Shown: positions 23,196 through 33,779 of the stretch, in pieces
How positions within the stretch are numbered: the first letter of the stretch is position 1
Layout: each line of letters begins with the position of its first letter
DNA from: Amblyomma americanum
Lineage: Eukaryota; Arthropoda; Arachnida; Ixodida; Ixodidae
Length of the DNA: 64,000 nucleotides
Assembly: GCF_052857255.1 (NCBI RefSeq)
Contig: NC_135498.1
Coordinates: 163,180,124-163,244,123, forward strand
Direction: 5' to 3'
Notes under the pieces: model-generated
Told to the model about the DNA's origin: nothing
What the model saw: the letters and a program-made list of their open reading frames with translations, nothing else
Databases searched by the model: none
Position numbers and translations under genes: made by a program

Positions 23196-24120
23196 CTAAG
23201 TTCCTGTGCCCTGCGTTTCAATAGAAGACGATGATTTCAGTTGCTTAGTACGCGCACTAGCGTGAGAAGACGGTCCACATTTTGTATGGTTATTCGGGTC
23301 GCCGTGCACGTCTCCAGTGCGAGCGTTATCTTTGCTCTTTATCACTTGGATGCTACCAGTGCATTTATCGTAGACATACGTGGTGTCATTCACAGCAAGT
23401 TTATCATACCGAAGCTGCAGCTCAGGCCTCCCTGGTAAAGACTTGGCAAGGTCAACCAATTTTTTTTTCGAGCCTGGCGAGTAGAAAGCGAAAATTCCTC
23501 TGACACAGACACATCGCTGCTTTATAGTTTTGAACGTTGTGTTCACACCATTTGTTTGGACTTGAAGGTACGGCATTTGACAATCACAGGCCTGCATTGA
23601 TCTCCTTCATAACGCCCACCGAAACGATGCGCACTCTCAGCCGCATCATGAGCAATATTGGCGGCAATATGTTCTTTTATTAGGTCAGCGACCTTCTCAC
23701 TTTCATGCAACGTTTCGTCGCTATCAGTGATGCCGAAAAACAACAGGTTGTCGCGACGACTCCTGTCTTATACTGTATCAAGCCTTGAACGCATGTCGCA
23801 GTTTTCCTGAACAATGTATTGAATTGTCTGATTGGCAGCGTCGAAATCCTCCTTTTTAACGTCGAGATCATCACACCTAGTTTCAACTGAAGATATCCTG
23901 TCATTCATAGCCGTGATCTTCGATTCAAAGGATTGCTGTGATGTTCTCAATTCGTTAATGAACTTTATTATTTCAGCTTGCCCCTGGGCTAAAGTGCCTA
24001 TCTGCTCTTTCAACTTACGTAAATGCCGAAGCATCTCTTTTTGCCATTCACATTCTGTGCGTGCAACAGGATTATCGCCATTACACCTGTTGGTGCCAGG
24101 GTTGCTATCGACGTAGCCAT
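23196..24120 (-). pseudogene. CR1-clade LINE ORF1 (coiled coil plus RRM-like domain)
   Basis: ORF1 protein of the CR1-type element. From about 24120, a short N-terminal part is followed by a predicted coiled coil (23768-24034; LRHLRKLKEQIGTLAQGQAE, then repeated heptad-like spacing through SSVETRCDDLDVKK). Next is an RRM-like domain beginning NLLFFGITDSDETLHESEKV (about 23685-23750), with a C-terminal part including CVRGIFAFYSPGSKKKL at about 23460-23520. This order, coiled coil then RNA-recognition-like fold, is that of L1/L2/CR1 ORF1 proteins that bind their own RNA as trimers. A stop near 23770 and frameshifts near 23545 break it. Confidence 0.8.
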
Positions 24121-24246
24121 AACGCTACAAAAGCATTCGCAGTACATCAAAACACTCATTGGAAATGTCGCAAAGGACGTGTGGACATAGGAAAAGCAAT
24201 AACGAATGACTGCCTGAGCACTTAGTGCATAACGAGTGCTGTTTAC

Positions 24247-25777
24247 ATACCTGAACAAATCGAAGATATGAAACGTCAAGCATCGTCACTGTTGGGCCGT
24301 TCCCATGTCCAACGAGGTGCCGCCAGTTGTCCACGGTATTTATGCGCTCCGAAGTGGATGATGTTTCGTGCAATGTGGCTGTCCTCTTGTACCAGATGAA
24401 CGTGTCATTGCAGAAATCACTGAATCCATTCACAGCCGCGTGGTGGTACGTCCGGGTGCTGTTGATGACTCGCACGGGCAGAATGGGTGACTGTTACTTT
24501 GGTTATGTGTCGTAGAAAGAGCAGCATGCGAAGCAGATCAGGACCTGAACAACTCGAACACAGGAAACGTCAAGCATGGTCACTGTTGGGCCGTTCTCAT
24601 ATCCACTGAGGTGCCGCCAGTGGACCACGGTATTTATACGCTCCGAAGTTGGTGATGTTTCCCGCGATGTGGCTGTCCTCTTGTACCAGACGAACGTGTC
24701 ATTGTAGAAATCACTGAATCCATTCACAGCCGCGTGGTGGTGCGCCCGGGCCCTGTTGTTGACTGGCACGGGCAGAATGGGTGGCTGTTATTTTGGTTCT
24801 GTGTCGTATAAAGAGCAGCATGCGAGACAGATCAGGACCTAAACAAATCAAAGAGACGAAACGTCAAGCATGGTCACTGTTGGGCCGTTCCCCTGTTCAC
24901 TGAAGTGCCGCCAGTTGACCACGGTATTTATATGCTCCGAAGTTGGTGATGTTTCCCGCGATGTGGCTGTCCTCTTGTACCAGACGAACGTGTCATTGTA
25001 GAAATCACTGAATTCATTCACAGCCGCGTGGTGGTACGTCCGGGTGCTGTTGTTGACTAGCACGGGCAGAGTGGGTGGCTGTTACTTTGGTTCCGTGTCG
25101 TGGAAAGAGCAGCATGCGAGGCAGATCAGGACCGGAACAAATCGAACACAGGAAACGTCAAGCATGGTCACTGTTGGGCCGTTCTCATATCCACTGAGGT
25201 GCCGCCAGTTGACCACGGTATTTAAATGCTCCGAAGTTGGTGATTGTTCCAGCGATGTGGCTGTCCTCTCGTACCAGACGAACGTGTCATTGTAGAAATC
25301 ACTGAATTCATTCACAGCCGCGTGGTGGTACGTCCGGGTGCTGTTGTTGACTAGCACGGGCAGAGTGGGTGGCTGTTACTTTGGTTCCGTGTCGTGGAAA
25401 GAGCAGCATGCGAGGCAGATCAGGACCTGAACAAATCGAGGATATGAGACGTCAAGCATCGTCACTGTTGTGCCGTTCCCATGTCAACTGAGGTGCCGCC
25501 AGTTGACCATGGTATTTATAAGCTCCGAAGTTGGTGATGTTTTACGCGATGCTGCTGTCCTCTTTTACCAGAAGAACGTGTCATTGTAGAAAGCACTGAA
25601 GCCATTCACAGCCGCGTGGTGGTACGTCCGGGTGTTGTTGTTCACTGGCACGGGCAGAATGGGTGGCTGTTACTTTGGTTCCGTGTCGTAGAAAGAGCAG
25701 CATGCGAGGCAAATCAGGGTCTGAACAAATCGAAGATATGAAACGTCAAGCATCATCACTGTTGGGCCGTTCTCACC
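24247..25777. repeat. Tandem array of 294-bp units, about 5.2 copies
   Basis: The word gtcaagcat recurs at 24275, 24569, 24863, 25157, 25451 and 25745. Every interval is exactly 294 bp although the units differ by many substitutions. Each unit also shares aaatcactgaa-tccattcacagccgcgtggtgg and a long block around gccgccagttgaccacgg. The array starts near 24247 and stops near 25777, where a Penelope-like 3' region begins. 294 is a multiple of three, and on the minus strand each unit leaves a frame open for about 60-90 codons (words such as YHHAAVN, DTFVWYKRTAT, NGPTVTMLDVS), but each unit also carries a stop after EPK. The array sits just upstream of the CR1 ORF1, compatible with repeated promoter or 5'-untranslated monomers. 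An unrelated satellite is the alternative. Confidence 0.9.
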
Positions 25778-25784
25778 TCCTTCC

Positions 25785-26130
25785 TTCATTTCATCCTTGA
25801 CACGAGCCTTCCGCAAGTTAAACTCTACTTTACTTTTGTTTGTTATCACCCATTTACGTTTTTTGCACGTCTGTTCACCATTTTTTTGCCGGTTCATATC
25901 TTGTCAGGTGCATTTCTCATGTGCTGTGCACGTGCCTTTTACTTTGCCCTCTTTTTGTGCAGCAACTTGATTCTGTTTGTGCAGCCCCTGATTCTGTTTG
26001 TGTTCTTGCAAGGGTTGCGGTGTATATTTCTCTGTTTCTAAAATAAACGTCATTTGGTCGTCAGCGTCTGTGTTCTGTTCTTGCTTCTTCCGGCGTCAGC
26101 GCTGTTTCTGCCATGATCATAAACCAGCAA
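25785..26130 (+). mobile_element. Penelope-like element, 3' non-coding end
   Basis: Plus-strand sequence collinear with the reverse complement of 13130-13500, the 3' region of the Penelope-like element there. Shared words in order: tttcatccttgacac, caagttaaactct, cttgtcaggtgcatttctcatg (one word split by substitutions), cttgattctgtttgtgcagc, gttgcgg, cagcgtctg and ttctgttcttgcttcttcc. No coding part remains, so it is a 5'-truncated copy. Its left edge coincides with the end of the 294-bp array. Confidence 0.75.
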
Positions 26131-27004
26131 GCCGAACTCTCCACCCTTCTGTGTGAAAATTATTTTGCCCAGATCCTCTCCAGCTATGGAGAAACAAAAA
26201 ATTGACCAAGAAATAGGGCAGCAGATAAGGAACACAAGAGTAGACCGTGCCCGTTTTCAGAAGTTAAACAAGAAAGAGGTTCGCAGTAGCTAAGATGTAC
26301 TGCAGAAGTTCCTGTTCGCACCTGTAACCCGTTCGTGGAGAAGGCAACGGTAATGAACAGGACAACATAAACGACAGACAAAACACAAGAAGGCCGGATG
26401 TATTCGACAACAAGACTGCCAATGTGCGTCAATGCATTCTTGAGTATGTGACGAGGAAACAGAAGAGGAACAAACATAAAAAGTAGCACTGGCTTAGCTC
26501 TGCTGTGCCTAGTATGCGTAGCGAAAGCTGCCGCAACAAGCAAGGCTTCTCTTCTTCTATGGTCTGCAGATGACGGCCGAGCGCATCGCCTCCCGTATTC
26601 ATTCGACCCCACGCGCAGGCGCAGTAGAGCACATAGCTAGCCGTGGCGTCAGCGCGCAACGGGGGAGGGGACGAGGTGGCGGAGTCGGCGGCAGTCGCGC
26701 GGCTTCTCACATGTGACGTCTCGCGCGGCGCTCCTGTGGCGAGACTCCCACATGCGCAGTAGGAGCAGATGGCCAAGTCTGGCGAAATCTCTTCGGCAGC
26801 GTAGTGTAGCGTTCGCTACAAAACATGCAGAGGTTAGAAAACCGGGAACTGGCTAAAAAAATCTGGGGAGGGGGAGCGACTCTTAAGCTCCGTCTTAAGA
26901 GTATGACGCGATAGCTCTAATCGATATTCGTCCATATTTGGGAAAATGGTTCATTCTGTTACTCTACTTTCATTAACTGATCACTAGGAGTCCTCATACC
27001 CCTC
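26131..27004. other. No recognisable gene; GC-rich patch
   Basis: No domain recognised. A GC-rich, CpG-containing segment lies at about 26620-26780. It could be a promoter or a repeat, and nothing in the sequence decides. Confidence 0.4.
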
Positions 27005-27240
27005 CTGACGCAGTGGTGCATATGTTAAGCTGTGTTAAGCGCCACTGCCCTGTCAGGTGGCTGTTTCAATCCCAGCCACTGGTAGGGCATGTCAATCCTA
27101 GGTTGCCCTCCCCGAGCAACCTCTCGCAACCGATCATCAATTTCAGTGCCATCTGCTACGGGGAGGCGTTTGGTCATATCCGGTGGGCCAGCTACCATGG
27201 TAGGCAGGTCTTGGTGACATCACAAAGTGACGTGACCTAA
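27005..27240 (+). repeat. tRNA-derived SINE-like repeat
   Basis: Plus-strand tRNA-like head with an A-box-like start (gacgcagtggtgcat, 27007-27021) and a B-box-like segment (gtttcaatccc, 27063-27073), followed by a body with internal words gcaacctctcgcaacc and ggtgacatcacaaagtgacg. The spacing of the two boxes is compatible with RNA polymerase III. It is unrelated in its body to the repeats at 1028-2026. Confidence 0.5.
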
Positions 27241-27814
27241 GTGGCAGGTGGGTCTTCTGCTTTTTCGCTCAAAACGCCAGCGCCGCCGACGAGGCTCAAT
27301 TTTCTGCAGAACGAAAGCCTCAATTCCACTGCGTGGAAAACTAACTGGCGCACACAAAGAATCTATTTATTCTCTGTTTTGTAATGTCTATGACCGCTAA
27401 CTTATATTTCATAATTTACTGACGACGATGAAGAAAAAAGAGCGAGAGAAAAAAAGCGAAACCAGGTTGGTTGCCGTGCAAAAATATAGGAGTCATTGAA
27501 CACTCAAATATTGCGGCAAAGCTCTTGCTTACTGTCCCAGTCGCCCCAGGCAAGAAAATACTTATTGCGGACGTCATTTTCTCCTGGCATCCAGAAATGT
27601 TGATAGCGTAATAGTCGTAATAACAAGGCGGAGATACCGACAATTATTAAGAATTTTTTTCAGGCGAAGTTGAACTGTCATTCACCCAAAAACCATGCGA
27701 ATGGGCTCTCACATGTGCTCAAATTTATGGGTGATTTTGGACTTCGTGTTTTATCGTTACGATGTCTATGAACAGCTGCTGAAGGAAATAAACTTATAAG
27801 GATTAGATGCATAC
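27241..27814. other. No recognisable gene
   Basis: AT-rich flank downstream (minus orientation) of the TIL exon; probably intron. No exon recognised. Confidence 0.4.
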
Positions 27815-27994
27815 CTAAATGACATTCACTAAATTTCACACATCTCCCGTCCACATGTTGATATTTCCCCAGTGGGCACCCGCACTGTATACTTAGCCAG
27901 GCGCATCTCTTCGGCGGCCACACTTCTGGGCACTGTCTACCGTTGGGGATCCCCTCACGAGGGCAGAAGGTCCACACTTCTCCTCCGGGACATG
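27815..27994 (-). CDS. Exon of a TIL-domain (trypsin-inhibitor-like) secreted protein
   Basis: A 180-bp exon on the minus strand coding for one trypsin-inhibitor-like cysteine-rich (TIL) domain. It begins CPGGEVWTFC and ends CGCPLGKYQHVDGRCVKFSEC, the characteristic C-x-C-x-P-G-[KY]...G-x-C-V-x...E-C ending of TIL domains. Eight cysteines are visible; the usual ten are not all present, with the second pair missing. The acceptor is a pyrimidine-rich tract ending in cgcag at 27995-27999, and the donor is ag-gtatgc at 27810-27816. Exon length is a multiple of three and both boundaries fall in phase 1, as expected for a modular exon. Such domains inhibit serine proteases and are secreted. Other exons, including a signal peptide, were not found here, so I cannot say whether the gene is complete or a pseudogene. 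No stop interrupts the domain. Confidence 0.75.
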
Positions 27995-29165
27995 CTGCGA
28001 TAAAGAGGCAAACCTAAAGTCACTCTGGGATAGGCAGTAAAACATGGGACGACAGTTCACCCGGCCACACTGTCTCTCTTCTGGCATTCCGCACAAGACG
28101 CCGACCACAGATTATATAAACTTACATGCAATGTCTTTGGGTTTTGGAATGCAGGTTTGCTGCATGCTTTTGGCTCGTTCGCTTATTGGAAAAAAGTAAG
28201 GGAGACTGCGGTCTCTTCGCATGCGCTGCAGCTTTAATCTGTGGCGGTGGGCGTCTCAGAAACCGAAATTCATGTACATCTCAGAAGAAGAAAATTGTCA
28301 AGTTTGCCAAGATCACCATCAATTTGGTAGCTGCCTTTATACTGGCGATTTAAATAGGTCTTTCTTCTTGGTTCGATAGAAACATTTTTACGTCACAAAG
28401 TAGAAATAGCTGCAACCTGGCTAACGAAAAAAGTCATTGCTAAGCGAACATATGCGTGCAGAGTTTCAGCCGTATTTGCAATTTAATGCAGAACTGGCGC
28501 TCAGAGCGTAGTGGCTGCGGTTCAGCGACGACGCCTTCTTCGCGTAAATATCGTGGAGTCTGAATAATCAGGAAATAATGCGCTCAAACAAAAACGGCCT
28601 GCCCATCGGCAGCTTCAAATACTATAAACCTGTCCTAGAAGTGGCGACCACACAATTCTAAAACACCGAGTCTTCTTAACCTCTCACATGTAAGCAAATA
28701 AAATAATAAAAAAAACAGTTTTGCGTTCTGCTTTTGGGAGAAATACAGAAAGGAATAATAGTTGCCTTTTTTTAAACTTTCGAATACACTAAAGCGCATG
28801 TCTGCTTGTGAAGCTAGCTTGAAGCCTAAGCTACTGTTAGCGCTGATTCCGAATAAAGATGTATCAAGGTACTCAGCCACATAGAAAGTTATCGGCGCCC
28901 AGCTTCTTGGCGATGAAATAGCTGAAAACAAGAACTACTGCGTGTTCTTGAACTAAGAAGGCCCGCACTATCGAGTTTGTCTAAAAGAGCTAACTCCTTT
29001 CCTTTAGAACTGGTAGGTTGGTAAAGCGGAGTCGAAATGCTCCTACCATACTATAGGATTTTTCTGGACAGTTGCAATTTCTCTGTGCACGCGAACATAC
29101 TCGTAAACACTTTCGGACGTTCGGTAATAAACGGTTTGTCGGACGAATAATTCATCGAGAAATAC
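27995..29165. other. No recognisable exon; presumed intron or spacer upstream of the TIL exon
   Basis: A minus-strand frame at about 28020-28108 reads CGMPEERQCGRVNCRPMFYC with several cysteines and runs straight into the TIL acceptor tract. It has no clear acceptor of its own and could be intronic. A 98-codon minus frame at 28635-28931 has no recognisable domain. Nothing else is seen. Confidence 0.35.
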
Positions 29166-29170
29166 TGATA

Positions 29171-29347
29171 ATGGTTTCTCTGGAAATCCTGCTTCTCTAC
29201 ATCTTTGTTGCTTGGGATAAATACACTATATCGGCAGCCGTTGATAGCAGTGCTGGTGCTGGCCTCCGCCCGAGGTACTTTGTTGAAAGGCGTATTGGCT
29301 GTGAGCGCCGTTTGATACGAAGTTGCCTTGATATAAATCTATATTAA
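29171..29347 (+). CDS. Candidate small secreted peptide (unrecognised)
   Basis: The ATG at 29171 opens a 58-codon frame with a plausible signal peptide, MVSLEILLLYIFVAW, followed by a short polar tail with two cysteines (RRIGCERRLIRSC). A possible splice donor (ct-gtgagc, 29298-29305) lies inside the tail. No family recognised. A second open frame at 29380-29604 (74 codons) follows after a possible acceptor (acatag at 29365-29370), also unrecognised. This is weak evidence: short frames with hydrophobic starts arise by chance. Confidence 0.2.
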   Translation: MVSLEILLLYIFVAWDKYTISAAVDSSAGAGLRPRYFVERRIGCERRLIRSCLDINLY

Positions 29348-29349
29348 AA

Positions 29350-30141
29350 TCTTCATTCTTTTATTACATAGGAAATTTTATGGCTGTGTCCATGCCAGAA
29401 CTACAGGTGCTAATTGAGAAGAAGCTAGGTCAGAGCAAAAGGAATTTCAATTATGAAACGTCCTGCAAGCCAGTCGCGAAATCTCAAGAGCCGAAAGAAG
29501 TAAACAGCTTCCATCATGACATAGTTAAATGTGGCTCGCAAAAATTTTCTTTTCCTGTTCAGGCTTCAGATCAATTTAGCATCAGCTCCGACATGAACGA
29601 TTAAGTTCGGTTCGTTTTTTTTGTTTTTGCGCTTAGTTCAAAGCAAAAATGAGGACCGTAAAGATGCAGCTGTATTTATACCGCAGATGAGCTTTTTTTT
29701 TTTGTTCGCCATGAGACCAGGATACCTTGCTTTATGCAATGTATAGGAAGTATAGACAACAAATTTTCGCTTCCGTGTTTTCTTCTTTCAAACGATGCGT
29801 TAAGACATTCGTGCACATGGAGCATCCTGTGGAATTCGCTAAATAATTCATAACTGAATTTATTCTCGACGCTGTTTCGGTTTCAGTTTCAACATTGGAA
29901 CGATGACACTTACGCGTAGTTGGTATTCAGTGCACATGAGGCATAATAACTCGGCTACATAATTGGTGGCAGGTCATTTTTTGTCATTTCAGGTCTTGGA
30001 AGAAGATGGAATAAATGTCGTAGCGAATAAAAAGTACATAGCAGCGATTATATTAAGGTTTGTAGCGAAAGCTATACTTTGGCCACGAACTCGCCGTTTT
30101 TGACGTGCTCGCATTCCCACCGTGGTCGCACCGCATCGCGT
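29350..30141. other. No recognisable gene
   Basis: Apart from the 74-codon frame at 29380-29604 mentioned with the preceding entry, no coding or repeat feature is seen. A poly-T run lies at 29693-29703. Confidence 0.45.
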
Positions 30142-30173
30142 GACCAACCACGTGACTGGTCACGTGGTTGGTC
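30142..30173. repeat. Perfect 15-bp inverted repeat with two CACGTG boxes
   Basis: Arms gaccaaccacgtgac (30142-30156) and gtcacgtggttggtc (30159-30173) are exact reverse complements separated by two bases. Each arm contains CACGTG, the palindromic E-box bound by bHLH-type factors. It could be a regulatory site, a hairpin or the end of a small transposon. The flanks do not decide. Confidence 0.85.
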
Positions 30174-30243
30174 GTTCGATTGATGGTACCATTCGTCCAC
30201 CACCACCACCGGTACCACCAGTCGTCGTTCGATTGATGGTACC
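30171..30243 (+). repeat. 20-bp direct repeat pair around a CCACC tract
   Basis: gtcgttcgattgatggtacc occurs at 30171-30190 and exactly again at 30224-30243, 53 bp apart, with a short (cac)n tract between. The first copy overlaps the right arm of the palindrome. Confidence 0.9.
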
Positions 30244-31204
30244 GAAACCGATACAGCGTGAGAGAAGATATTCATTTATAAATTATATAGCGGTTGGAGA
30301 CAAATACCACCAGGCAATCCATGTATTTTAATGTCTAACGCATCGTTTGACAAAGAAAATGCGCAATAAAATTAGGTGTTTATAGTACTTTAAGGACTTA
30401 AAAAAGGGACGGTGGTTGAGCATTCGTTAAACCCAGCGAGAAACGGTAGCTTCACGCTGTTTTATCCTGGCAAAGCTTCTTATGTTATGCTTTGGTCGTT
30501 TTTTGGTTTTTGCCAGGCTAAGCCTTCGTGAAGCTACCGCGGCGCGACACTTCTTCAACACCCGACTTCATGGCTCTGACTGCTAGGCGTCTCCGCCGCT
30601 CCTATTGTGCTCGTCTGAAGGCGTGACGTCATAGCGTAGCACGTGAACACCACATGTAGGCTTCGTTATAAGGCGCACCGGCGCTCCTCCCGCTATGTAC
30701 TCAGTTAAGGAGGGCGCGACATCGCACCCTATCACGTAAACACTGCGTTTCGGCTCCTCGGAGAGCCAAGAGTCGATCACGTAACCCGATTTTGGTTTAA
30801 CTCGACGTGACGTTGAAATGATCTTGACCTTGAAATGATCTGGACCCCTGACGTGTCGAATATTGCTTGACCATTAACCATTCATCGGATTTCTAAGCTT
30901 ATAAAGTGAAGGATTGACCTCAGCTGAGCCTTGAAGATCGTAGGCAACGCACGGCGATCTCAGCCCGAGACCTCTAGTACTGAAGCTACCACTTCAAAAC
31001 AACCGAATCCTTGCCACGCATGTATGCTTGTTAGTGGTGGTCGAAAATGACGCTTACCTTCGACACAACACCGCAGCAAGCTGCCAGCAAAAAGGAGGGT
31101 TGCGCAGATTGGAAACCGCATAATCCTATGCAGTGTGGGCAACCTGGTTGAGCGCGTGAAAGAAATAAAGATATCCACATGTGGTTTTGGATGTGGGGTT
31201 TAAC
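30244..31204. other. No recognisable gene
   Basis: Short frames only. A CRE-like word tgacgtca lies at about 30624-30631 in a GC-richer patch (30540-30790). No exon recognised. Confidence 0.4.
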
Positions 31205-31425
31205 GTCACAATGTGCACAAAGGCTGTGGGACACACCGTATTAATGAGCTCCGTATCAATTTCGACCACCTGGGACACTTAACGTGCTGTGACATCGCGG
31301 AACATATAGAGATTTTTTTTGTTGCGCCTCCACAAAAATGTCCCTGCAGTGGCATGAACGTGATCGTGCAAAATTGAGCTCAGAAGCCAAACGACTGCTG
31401 ATCTTCAGTTAAGTTTGGCACCGCC
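31205..31425 (-). repeat. tRNA-derived SINE-like repeat, copy 3 (diverged)
   Basis: Shares the diagnostic body with the copies at 1028-1225 and 1838-2026: tatcaatttcgaccacctggg at 31255-31275 (one word split here by substitutions relative to the others), acttaacgtgctgtgacatcgc at 31277-31298, then a degenerate tRNA-like head ending near 31425 (gactgctgatcttcag ... caccgcc). More diverged than the other two. Confidence 0.55.
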
Positions 31426-33159
31426 TATGTCTTTACACTTACCGTGAATAAAGTAACATTTTTCGTCACCGGAGAAACAATCTGACGAGCAACCTAAATG
31501 GGCCACTCAGATCACATGACCTTGTGGCGTCACCACTACCTCTGCAAACAGACTGACTACCGTGGCAGGAGGCAGTTAATGTAATTACTCTTTCCGGGAG
31601 GTTGCTCGGTAAGAACAACTGCCATCGCAGAGCAGTGGCGCATCGATTAATCACAGTGCAAATGTGCGAGTTGTAATATGAGGGCTGCCAGGAATCAATT
31701 AATGTTAAACAGAGAATGACCAATTAAGCACGTATGGGTATATATGCGAATTAACGCTATCGTGCCACACCCTTATGCGAAGCTTAAGTGTTCCCTACAA
31801 TTATTGTTGTTAGCGCTGTGTTTCTTCGCGTCTTTTCCTTCTCTTTGTGCCTTGTTTCACGCTGGCAGTTTTATGATGCTTCCGAACGAATTAACCGGCA
31901 AAAATTCTAAACGCTGAAATCCTCAGATCTGCCTCAATACCCGCAATAGCACAGGGCAATGCAACACGTGGTAAGCATTCTCCTTTCCGTGCAGCAGCCC
32001 AAAACCGCTCCTGCACATGCATTCTTAGCGTGCTAAACAAATAAGGTGCACGCGGACATGCTGGAGCCCGCTCCAACGCAGCTGCAACGCTGTTCCGATC
32101 TTCCGTCGTTGAGGGGTCGTGGCAGCCATATTTCTATGAAGGTGAAATGTAGAAATGCACTTTTGCTGTGCCTTGTCAGGGCATGTTAAACATGTTTTTT
32201 TTTGTCGATATAGCCAAGAGCACTCTACTAAAGTGCCCCGTTATTCCTTTCAATCCGTATTTTTCCCCTTGCTCACAGCGCGGTCCCAAGGCACTGAAGT
32301 TTGAGGTGAGTTTTCTGGCACTGATGTCTAGTTCGAAAAATTTAAAGCGTAAAATTTTCCGAAAATTTTTTTGCATAATTGTTATAATACTTTAGGAATT
32401 GCAACTGTTTAACTCTCTCCAAATTTATGGACTTTTCAACCTGCTGAAAAAAATGGCCTGAAGCAGAAAGTGTTGGGGATAATTTGACGAATTCTCGTTT
32501 ACATTTAGGAATATTATTGTCCCCGGTGCGAAGTGGGAAATTATAAAAGAACTTTGCACATTAGAACAAGTGAAAGAGTGATCAGGAAAGTTCGAGCACA
32601 TATATGGCTAGGCATACTACCAAGATATCTATTAGTGTGTATGAGCTCTGCAGACACAACGCATATTGTCCCAAGGCCATTGACTAGAGAGGTCTGAAAA
32701 TGTCGAATTACATTGCTAGAAGCAGTCGTTTCCAAGAGCACAAATCAACTCTCTTGCAGGTTCTAACCAAATAAACAACAAGAACTTCGGCACGCTTCAT
32801 ATAAACAGAGCGGTTATGTTCTAAAATTTTTCATAATAGTATTGCACACCACGTAGCTTTTTAGGCTCTGCAACGATTGAGCTATAATTCTAATGTGTAA
32901 ACAAAGGACTCCAATGAGGTCTCTAAATGCATTTCTAATAAAGTTAGACTTCACATTTAACTGCCCTTTCGATTATGAAGTGATCTCATGGCCGGTGAAT
33001 AAAAGACAAAATAGGCGTTTCTGCTGCAGCACGACTACTGTCTGCACAAGCATTTAATATCAATGACGCAAGGGCAGTTTGTCCAAAGATTGTCATTACT
33101 AAACTGCCTTGGTCTCATCACTGAAGGTTCTAGGCCATTTTTGTGCGCTTTAACTTCTA
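31426..33159. other. No recognisable gene
   Basis: About 1.7 kb with only short frames (up to 85 codons). No repeats, exons or RNA genes identified. Confidence 0.45.
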
Positions 33160-33310
33160 GTGGCCACTCCCCGCATTTTGCCGTTGTCTATCTGTTTGTA
33201 TGAAGCCGCTTTTGTGGCTGGCTGCTCACTATATATATTCTCAAGCGGTAGCGAAGACGAGGCGGAAGTGAGGAATGCAGCCGGGGCAAAAGATGATGAA
33301 GACATAAGCG

Positions 33311-33334
33311 CTGGTGGTGGTGGTGGTGGTGGTG
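33311..33334. repeat. (GGT)n microsatellite
   Basis: About eight consecutive ggt triplets at the left margin of the interrupted LINE. Confidence 0.9.
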
Positions 33335-33779
33335 TTGAGTGGGTCCACGCTGAACTGGGACCTGCTGCTTCTGCTGATCTGTGGCCTGCCGGTTCCTGCC
33401 GCTGTCCCTCTCTTTGATCTTGTTGTTGTAGTTGTTAGCCTATCAAAAGATGGCACATACCCACACTGGGGGATCGGCAAAGAATCGGGTGGCTCTTTGA
33501 TCTTGTTGCCACCTCTGGATTTCCTCTTTTTCCTTCTGCGGTGAGGCCATTCCGCGGGTTGGGGATTTGGCCAGGTGCTTTTTTTATTGCTGTACCGATA
33601 GTTAGCTTTAATGTACCCTCAGGCCTCGAGCACTGTCTTAGGCTTCCGTGGGTGGAGGTCTGGCTCGTTGGTTCGCCAGCCTGCCCGTCCAGTTTGCCCT
33701 TACATTATTTCGGTCGGAGTGGCGTCAGTGACATCCCAGTGGCGCTTGTAGCCATTTGAGACAGGGCCGTAAGATTGCA

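Larger units (their letters stand above)
20026..24130 (-). mobile_element. CR1-clade LINE
   Basis: A second minus-strand non-LTR element, about 4.1 kb, directly upstream of the I-clade LINE in the same orientation. It has an ORF1 with coiled coil and an RRM-like part (about 23200-24120) and an ORF2 with endonuclease and RT but no RNase H, the domain set of CR1/L2-type LINEs. The 3' untranslated part ends near 20030. The element is dead (many stops and frameshifts). A tandem array of 294-bp units begins about 120 bp upstream of its ORF1. Confidence 0.85.

Noticed and set aside
24503..25357. Repeated minus-strand frames in the 294-bp array as a repeat-containing protein
   Set aside because: Each unit has a stop after EPK, start codons are inconsistent, and no signal peptide or domain is seen. 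Tandem non-coding units explain the pattern.
24247..25777. CRISPR-like array
   Set aside because: Units are contiguous 294-bp copies without unique spacers, in an animal genome.
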